Shown here piece after piece: positions 6,336 through 9,708 of a stretch of DNA of 9,708 nucleotides. The DNA is from JAFALX01 sp050734185 (GTDB taxonomy: Bacteria > Chloroflexota > Dormibacteria > Aeolococcales > Aeolococcaceae), in contig JBOHUE010000100.1 in assembly GCA_050734185.1 (NCBI GenBank), positions 1 to 9,708 on the forward strand, written 5' to 3'. The first letter of the stretch is position 1, and each line of letters opens with the position of its first letter. A program made the position numbers and the translations under genes. The notes beneath the pieces are model-generated. The model was not told the DNA's origin. It saw only the letters and a program-made list of their open reading frames with translations, and did not search any database.

Positions 6336-6650
6336 TCAGCTCAGCTCGGCGTCAAGCCACTCGCTGATGCGCGCTGGAGTGAGCGTCTGGCCGCCGACTC
6401 GCGAGACCTCCTGACCGTCCTTGAGCAGCAGCAACGTGGGCATGCCCATCACCTTCAGCTCGATGCAGACGCGGCGCGCCTTCGGCGCCTCCAGCTTCAC
6501 GAGATCGAGCGCACGCTCGGCTGCGATGCGCTCGACGTCGGGCATCAGCACCAGGCACTCCGCGCACTGCGGTCCCCAGACGTCGACCAGCTTGGTGCCC
6601 TCGGCGACGAGGTCACGGAAGTTCTCGCGGGTCGCCTCGGCAACGCTCAT
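6336..6650 (-). CDS. Thioredoxin of the glycine reductase cluster
   Basis: This 104-residue thioredoxin-fold protein is the likely electron donor that re-reduces selenoprotein GrdA after each turnover. The active site is WGPQCAEC, with Cys29 and Cys32, so the usual CGPC is replaced by CAEC. Asp23 in LVDVW is the conserved buried acid, and MGMPT holds the cis-proline (Pro71). An extra cysteine lies at 62. Glycine reductase clusters of amino-acid-fermenting clostridia also carry thioredoxins with unusual CxxC sequences. Its ATG overlaps the grdA stop as ATGA, and AAGGGG lies just upstream inside grdA, so the two are translated together. No thioredoxin reductase gene is in the window. Its stop lies 12 bases from that of the convergent thioesterase gene. 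Confidence 0.88.
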   Translation of the reverse strand: MSVAEATRENFRDLVAEGTKLVDVWGPQCAECLVLMPDVERIAAERALDLVKLEAPKARRVCIELKVMGMPTLLLLKDGQEVSRVGGQTLTPARISEWLDAELS

Positions 6651-7108
6651 TGATTCCCCTTTTCGCGCATCGCCCTCACGGCGCGGGCAATCTCGTCCTT
6701 CTCCAGAACGTCGGCCATGACGCCGATCTGTTCCTCGTACACGTCGTCGGGTACAACGGCGCGGATCTCGTCCTCGAGGATGTGGTACACGGGGAGGCCC
6801 AACTGGACCTCGGCCAGCGGACCTGCATAGGTGGGATCACCGAGCACGACGGTCTCCGCGGAGAGCTCCGCGCTCTCCCAATCGGGCGACCCGAGCAGCA
6901 CCAGCACATTGCTGTTGCCGTACTCCTCGGCGAGATCCTTGATCACCTGTTGGTGCTGCAGGTCCATGGCGCCGGATGCCGTTCAAACAAAGCACTCGGT
7001 CGCCGCGAAGGCCACCGTCCCGCCGGCCGCCTTCACGCAGGCCTCGATCGCCCCTCCGGCGATGCCGTCGCGCTCACCGAGCACGACCACCTGCTTGTCG
7101 TCGAACAC
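6647..7108 (-). CDS. grdA: Glycine/sarcosine/betaine reductase selenoprotein A (UGA = Sec)
   Basis: GrdA carries the carboxymethyl-selenoether intermediate between the substrate-specific component B and component C. The gene is interrupted by an in-frame TGA at 6983-6985. Reading it as selenocysteine gives a 153-residue protein with the CxxU motif TECFVU (Cys39, Sec42) followed by TASGAMDLQ, the signature of the family (about 155-160 residues, Sec near 44). Other family blocks are VVVLGERDGIAGGAIEACVK, ETVVLGDPTYAGPLAEVQLG and YEEQIGVMADVLE. The frame is open to an ATG at 7168, but the GTG at 7108 is chosen: a near-perfect AAGGAGGTGAT lies 6 nt before it and the protein then has family length. 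The terminating codon is also TGA, so one gene uses UGA in both senses. Confidence 0.93.
6945..6963 (-). promoter_or_regulatory. Candidate SECIS hairpin of grdA (weak)
   Basis: ACCTG and CAGGT can pair around a 9-nt loop, beginning about 20 nt after the Sec UGA of grdA. The loop lacks the G-rich apex of known bacterial SECIS elements. A competing shorter hairpin (TCCG with TGGA, loop GCGCCA) sits closer to the UGA, at about 6963-6976. A SECIS must exist if the UGA is decoded, but which fold is used is uncertain. Confidence 0.3.
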
Positions 7109-7114
7109 CTCGCC

Positions 7115-7125
7115 ATCACCTCCTT
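7115..7125 (-). promoter_or_regulatory. Near-perfect Shine-Dalgarno of grdA
   Basis: AAGGAGGTGAT on the minus strand is nearly the full complement of the 16S rRNA 3' end. It sits 6 nt before the GTG at 7108 and decides the start of grdA against the upstream ATG at 7168. It is by far the strongest ribosome site in the window. Confidence 0.8.
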
Positions 7126-7165
7126 CTGTTCGCTCGAGGTTCGCCGTCGTCTCGCTAATGACGCT

Positions 7166-7213
7166 CATGCAGCATCCTGCATGTTGTTCGTCAATGCATC
7201 GTGTCTGTGCATT
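7166..7213 (-). repeat. Inverted repeats in the grdC-grdA gap
   Basis: The 141-base gap between grdC and grdA holds CATGCAG-CATC-CTGCATG (7166-7183), a perfect 7-base inverted repeat with a 4-base loop. It also holds AATGCA and TGCATT (7193-7198 and 7208-7213), an inverted pair 9 bases apart. All four arms share a TGCA or TGCAT core. On the transcript the first could form a short stem-loop, and as DNA the set could bind a regulator. There is no T-run for a terminator. Confidence 0.5.
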
Positions 7214-7249
7214 ATGCCATCGCGTGTCGGCCGATGTGGCACGCGCGGA

Positions 7250-8704
7250 TCAGGCAGCGCCCGCGTTGCGCTCCAGCAGCACGGACATGCCGTCGGACTG
7301 CTGCGTCATCCGTCCGAGGAACAGGCTGCCCTTCGCAATCATCTGCACGCGCATCGCGTCACCGGTTGTGAGGCGGCGCAGCGCGTGCGGCAAGTAGCAG
7401 AGCGCCGAGGCGAGATGGCCCTGCGTCGGCGCGAAACCGGGCATGCCGCGCTCGCTCATGAACGCCTCGATGTCGCCGCGATCGATATCGCCGCGGCGAG
7501 CCGCCAGTGCTGCGAGCAGCTTGTAGTTGCGCTCCGGCACATTGCCCGATCCCTGTGGTTCGGTGATGTCAGGGTCGTGCAGCTCGGTCGCGTAGTCGTC
7601 GACGTCACGCATGCTGAGGCCGAGGCGAGCGAGTGGCTCGACCGCGAGCGCCTCCATGATCTGCGGGTTCGAGCTCCCCGCGGCAACGCGATGCCGCCCC
7701 ACCGAGTCGAGCCGCATCGCCGGCGACGCGCCATCGTCGGCCTCGACCAGAAACGCCGCGCCGCCGACGACGTCCTCGAGCACCGGCAATCCGTGCTTCA
7801 GGTGGCCCTGAAACTTCATGCCCAGCTTGGGCAACGACCCGCCGGCAACGACGGCCACGCGCGTGAATACACCGGAGGCGACGAGCGCTCCCGCGACCAC
7901 CATCGCCGGCAGCGGTGCCGCGCAGAAGTTCTTGATGTCCGCACCCGACGCCTGATCGAGCCCGGCCGCGATCGCGACGGCCTTCGCCATGTTGCCACCG
8001 CCGCGCTGGTAGCGATCGCCGATCGCCTCCTCGGAGCAGCTGATCACGAACTCGATCGAGCCGGGGTCGACGTCGCGCATCTCCAGCAGGTGCAGCAACG
8101 CAAGCGTTGCCGTCGCCTTGCAGGCGAGGTTCTCCAGCAACACCGTCGCCGTCAGCGCCTGGTCCTCGTCATGACCCCGGCGAATCCCACCCGCGAGCGC
8201 TCCCGACGCGAGCTGCAGCGGCAGCGCGCCGGTCTCGGCCGCAGCGGCCTCGGCGTCGCCGGACGCCTTCTCCAGCTTGGCGAGCGGGAACCGCGCCGCA
8301 AGCGGATGCCGGGCAAGCGCCGCAGCCGTCCGATGGGCCAGGTCCTCGTCGAGCGTGATGAGATCGAAGTCGTCTGCCAGCGCCACGAGCGCCAGCGCCT
8401 CCTCCTCCGGCACGAGCTCGCCGTCCGGCGCATAGCGGCCGTCGCCGTTGGTCCGCGTGGGAGCCTCGCCGACCGGATGCGCCCACGGGCGCGCGGGCAT
8501 GTCACGCGGATGGATCGTGCCGAGGTACGCCCGGTGTGGCGCGTACGCAATCGCCTCGTCGAAGCTGCGCAGCGACGCGGCGAACTGCGCGTCGAGCTCC
8601 GGGTTGCGCGGCAGCTCGCGCGCCGGCTTGGACCCGTGGCGCGCAACCCCGGGCAGATGCGCGAGCACCTGGCTCGCGCCGGAGACGACGGGCCTCGTCA
8701 CCAC
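7250..8704 (-). CDS. grdC: Glycine/sarcosine/betaine reductase component C, beta subunit
   Basis: GrdC is the part of component C that takes the acetyl unit released from GrdA. It has a condensing-enzyme (FabH-like) fold. Family blocks are visible along the whole 484 residues: RSFDEAIAYAPHRAYLGTIH near 47-65, EEEALALVALADDFDLITLDE near 100-120, and FVISCSEEAIGDRYQRGGGN near 219-238. NFCAAPLPAM follows, with Cys261 at the position of the condensing-enzyme nucleophile. GGSLPKLGMKFQGHLKHGLP lies near 288-307, and GMPGFAPTQGH (His430) and AKGSLFLGR near the end. Family length is about 500. It starts 7 bases after grdB; GTG at 8704 or the adjacent GTG at 8701 are both possible, behind GAGGG. The partner gene grdD, which usually follows, is not here. 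Confidence 0.92.
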   Translation of the reverse strand: MVTRPVVSGASQVLAHLPGVARHGSKPARELPRNPELDAQFAASLRSFDEAIAYAPHRAYLGTIHPRDMPARPWAHPVGEAPTRTNGDGRYAPDGELVPEEEALALVALADDFDLITLDEDLAHRTAAALARHPLAARFPLAKLEKASGDAEAAAAETGALPLQLASGALAGGIRRGHDEDQALTATVLLENLACKATATLALLHLLEMRDVDPGSIEFVISCSEEAIGDRYQRGGGNMAKAVAIAAGLDQASGADIKNFCAAPLPAMVVAGALVASGVFTRVAVVAGGSLPKLGMKFQGHLKHGLPVLEDVVGGAAFLVEADDGASPAMRLDSVGRHRVAAGSSNPQIMEALAVEPLARLGLSMRDVDDYATELHDPDITEPQGSGNVPERNYKLLAALAARRGDIDRGDIEAFMSERGMPGFAPTQGHLASALCYLPHALRRLTTGDAMRVQMIAKGSLFLGRMTQQSDGMSVLLERNAGAA

Positions 8705-8711
8705 AGCACCC

Positions 8712-9708
8712 TCACGCTCTCGCGGCTGCGCCCGTCGCGGGCTCGAACACCGTGGGTCCCTTCACCGGGGTGGAAACGGCGACGAGTGCCGTCTCCAGCA
8801 GCGTGCGCCGCCACGCGCGTTCGTCCTCCGGCGAGAGCGACGGATCGCCCGCGGGATACGGAATGCCGCGTGTGGGCACGATGCGCGGGGCGCCGACGCG
8901 CTTGGCGATCGGCACCAGGTTGCAGAGCAACGCGGTGGGAATACCCGAGCGTTCCAGCTCCTTCGCCAGCGTTGACCCGCAACGCGTCCCCGTCCCTCAA
9001 GTCGAGGTGAGGATGGCAGCGCGCACGCCCGCTCGCTTCAGCTCTGCGGCCCACTCGGCGCCGAACCTCGCCGCATCCCCGACCGCCGTGCCGTTGCCCG
9101 CCGTGATGAGGTACTCACCGTGGATGCGCCCGATGCGCCCGTCGCGCTCCAGCTCGCGCGCGGCGTCAAGCGGCAGGATCCTGTTGGGGTCAGCATTGGC
9201 CGCAACAGTGGAGAACCCGCCGTGCACCGACTGATACTCGCCCGGTGCAAGGGTGTCGAGTCCCTCGAGCGAGTACCGTAGCCATTTGCGCGCACGCGCG
9301 GACTCGAGCCGGTCGGGATTGCCCATCGGCACCACGGCCCCCTCGCTCACCAGCGCGATGAGAGCGCCCGCGGGGTCATCAATCGGGGACGCCGGGACCA
9401 CGTGGCCGAAGTCCGGCAGCGGGATCTCGGTGGCGGCGCGATCGCCGCCCAGCCGCGCCAGCACCAGGTCGACCGCGCGCTCAGCAGCGTTGTGCCCATC
9501 GAGCCGGTTCACGCGCCGTGTCGACGCGATGAGTCCGTCGATCTCCGCAGCCGGCCGGCCGGAGGCCAGTTCGCGCGCGGCCGTGGCGAGTGTCTCGAGC
9601 GACGGGCCCATCTGCCGCGCGGTGTCGCCGCTCTCGACGATGGGCACGGCGCCCGCCTCCCCCACACCGGGGTTGTCCGGCGCCATCGCCGCCAGGGCGA
9701 GGAGCCCG
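8712..9708 (-). CDS. grdB: Glycine/sarcosine/betaine reductase selenoprotein B, gamma subunit (UGA = Sec, 5' end outside window)
   Basis: GrdB is the selenoprotein subunit of substrate-specific component B. It activates the amine substrate (made a Schiff base on the GrdE-derived subunit) for reductive C-N cleavage. The frame enters at the window edge (NPGVGEAGAVPIVESGDTAR), runs to a TGA at 8997-8999, and continues without a break to a second TGA at 8712. Read as Sec, the junction is ILTSTU then GTGTRCGSTLAKELERSGIP, followed by RIVPTRGIPYPAGDP, the conserved end of GrdB/GrdF/GrdH. About 331 residues are visible, with 94 after Sec. Family length is about 430, so roughly 100 N-terminal residues lie beyond the edge, and the ATG at 9686 is internal. 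Which amine it uses cannot be decided. The family UxxCxxC is here UGTGTRC, lacking the middle Cys. Confidence 0.93.
8969..8985 (-). promoter_or_regulatory. SECIS element of grdB
   Basis: GCGTTG and CAACGC form a perfect 6-bp stem closed by the loop CGGGT, starting 11 nt after the in-frame UGA. In E. coli fdhF the SECIS apical loop, whose bulged GGU contacts SelB, lies at the same distance from its UGA. The G pair in the loop is kept here. The position and fold support selenocysteine insertion. SelB binding is inferred. Confidence 0.7.

Noticed and set aside
6310..6340. Shared terminator between the convergent thioesterase and thioredoxin genes
   Set aside because: The 12-base gap and flanks contain GCGCGCGC but no stem-loop with a T-run.
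6983..7168. A separate 61-residue protein ending at the TGA
   Set aside because: It is the N-terminal part of GrdA plus a false upstream extension; the TGA is the Sec codon.
6650..9010. A very long plus-strand open frame (786 codons) across the reductase cluster
   Set aside because: It is antisense to grdA, grdC and grdB, which have clear family similarity. Its product is rich in Arg, His and Gly with no recognisable domain. Long antisense frames are common opposite GC-rich genes.
8997..9686. GrdB as a complete protein from ATG 9686 to TGA 8997
   Set aside because: The ATG is internal to the family alignment, and the TGA is the Sec codon with conserved sequence continuing after it.
1..9708. 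CRISPR array, tRNA or rRNA gene, insertion-sequence ends
   Set aside because: No regularly spaced repeats, no tRNA cloverleaf signature, no rRNA-like stretch and no transposase or terminal inverted repeats were seen by eye.

Overview
The window is GC-rich and looks actinobacterial, possibly a deep-branching or Thermoleophilia-like lineage. This rests on codon use, several apparently leaderless genes with a TANNNT-like -10 box 6-8 nt before the start codon, a SigE/SigM-like ECF sigma factor, and tandem hotdog and NTF2-like proteins typical of that group. The assignment is inference; no marker gene in the window fixes the taxon.

The left two thirds (about 1-6330) is a loose set of small accessory and stress-type genes. 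Bases 1-383 hold nothing I can support. Then come a small two-helix membrane protein (384-611), an NTF2/SnoaL-like protein on the minus strand (706-1095), a decayed cupin fragment on the minus strand (1258-1529), an ECF sigma factor overlapping a one-helix membrane protein that is probably its anti-sigma factor (1788-2919), and a VapBC toxin-antitoxin pair with an AT-rich operator (2964-3599). These are followed by a four-helix membrane protein (3647-4036), a C39-like cysteine-peptidase lipoprotein (4075-4815), a frameshifted NTF2-like gene (4848-5241), and a tandem-hotdog PaaI-like thioesterase coupled to it by a GTGA overlap (5238-6323).

The right third (6336-9708) is the main find: a selenium-dependent glycine/sarcosine/betaine reductase cluster, all on the minus strand, in the order grdB (5' end outside the window), grdC, grdA, thioredoxin. 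Both grdB and grdA carry an in-frame UGA where the family has selenocysteine. ORF callers therefore split each into two pieces. Read through the UGA, they give complete GrdB C-terminal and full GrdA sequences. A 6-bp hairpin with a GGG-containing loop follows the grdB UGA at the same distance as the SECIS apical loop of E. coli fdhF. grdA starts at a GTG behind a near-perfect Shine-Dalgarno sequence, not at the upstream ATG.

Functionally, GrdB (with GrdE, expected upstream outside the window) would activate the amine substrate and pass a carboxymethyl group to the selenocysteine of GrdA. GrdC would accept the acetyl unit, and the thioredoxin would re-reduce GrdA. The acetyl-phosphate-forming subunit GrdD is not downstream of grdC, where it normally lies, so the product-release step is an open question here.
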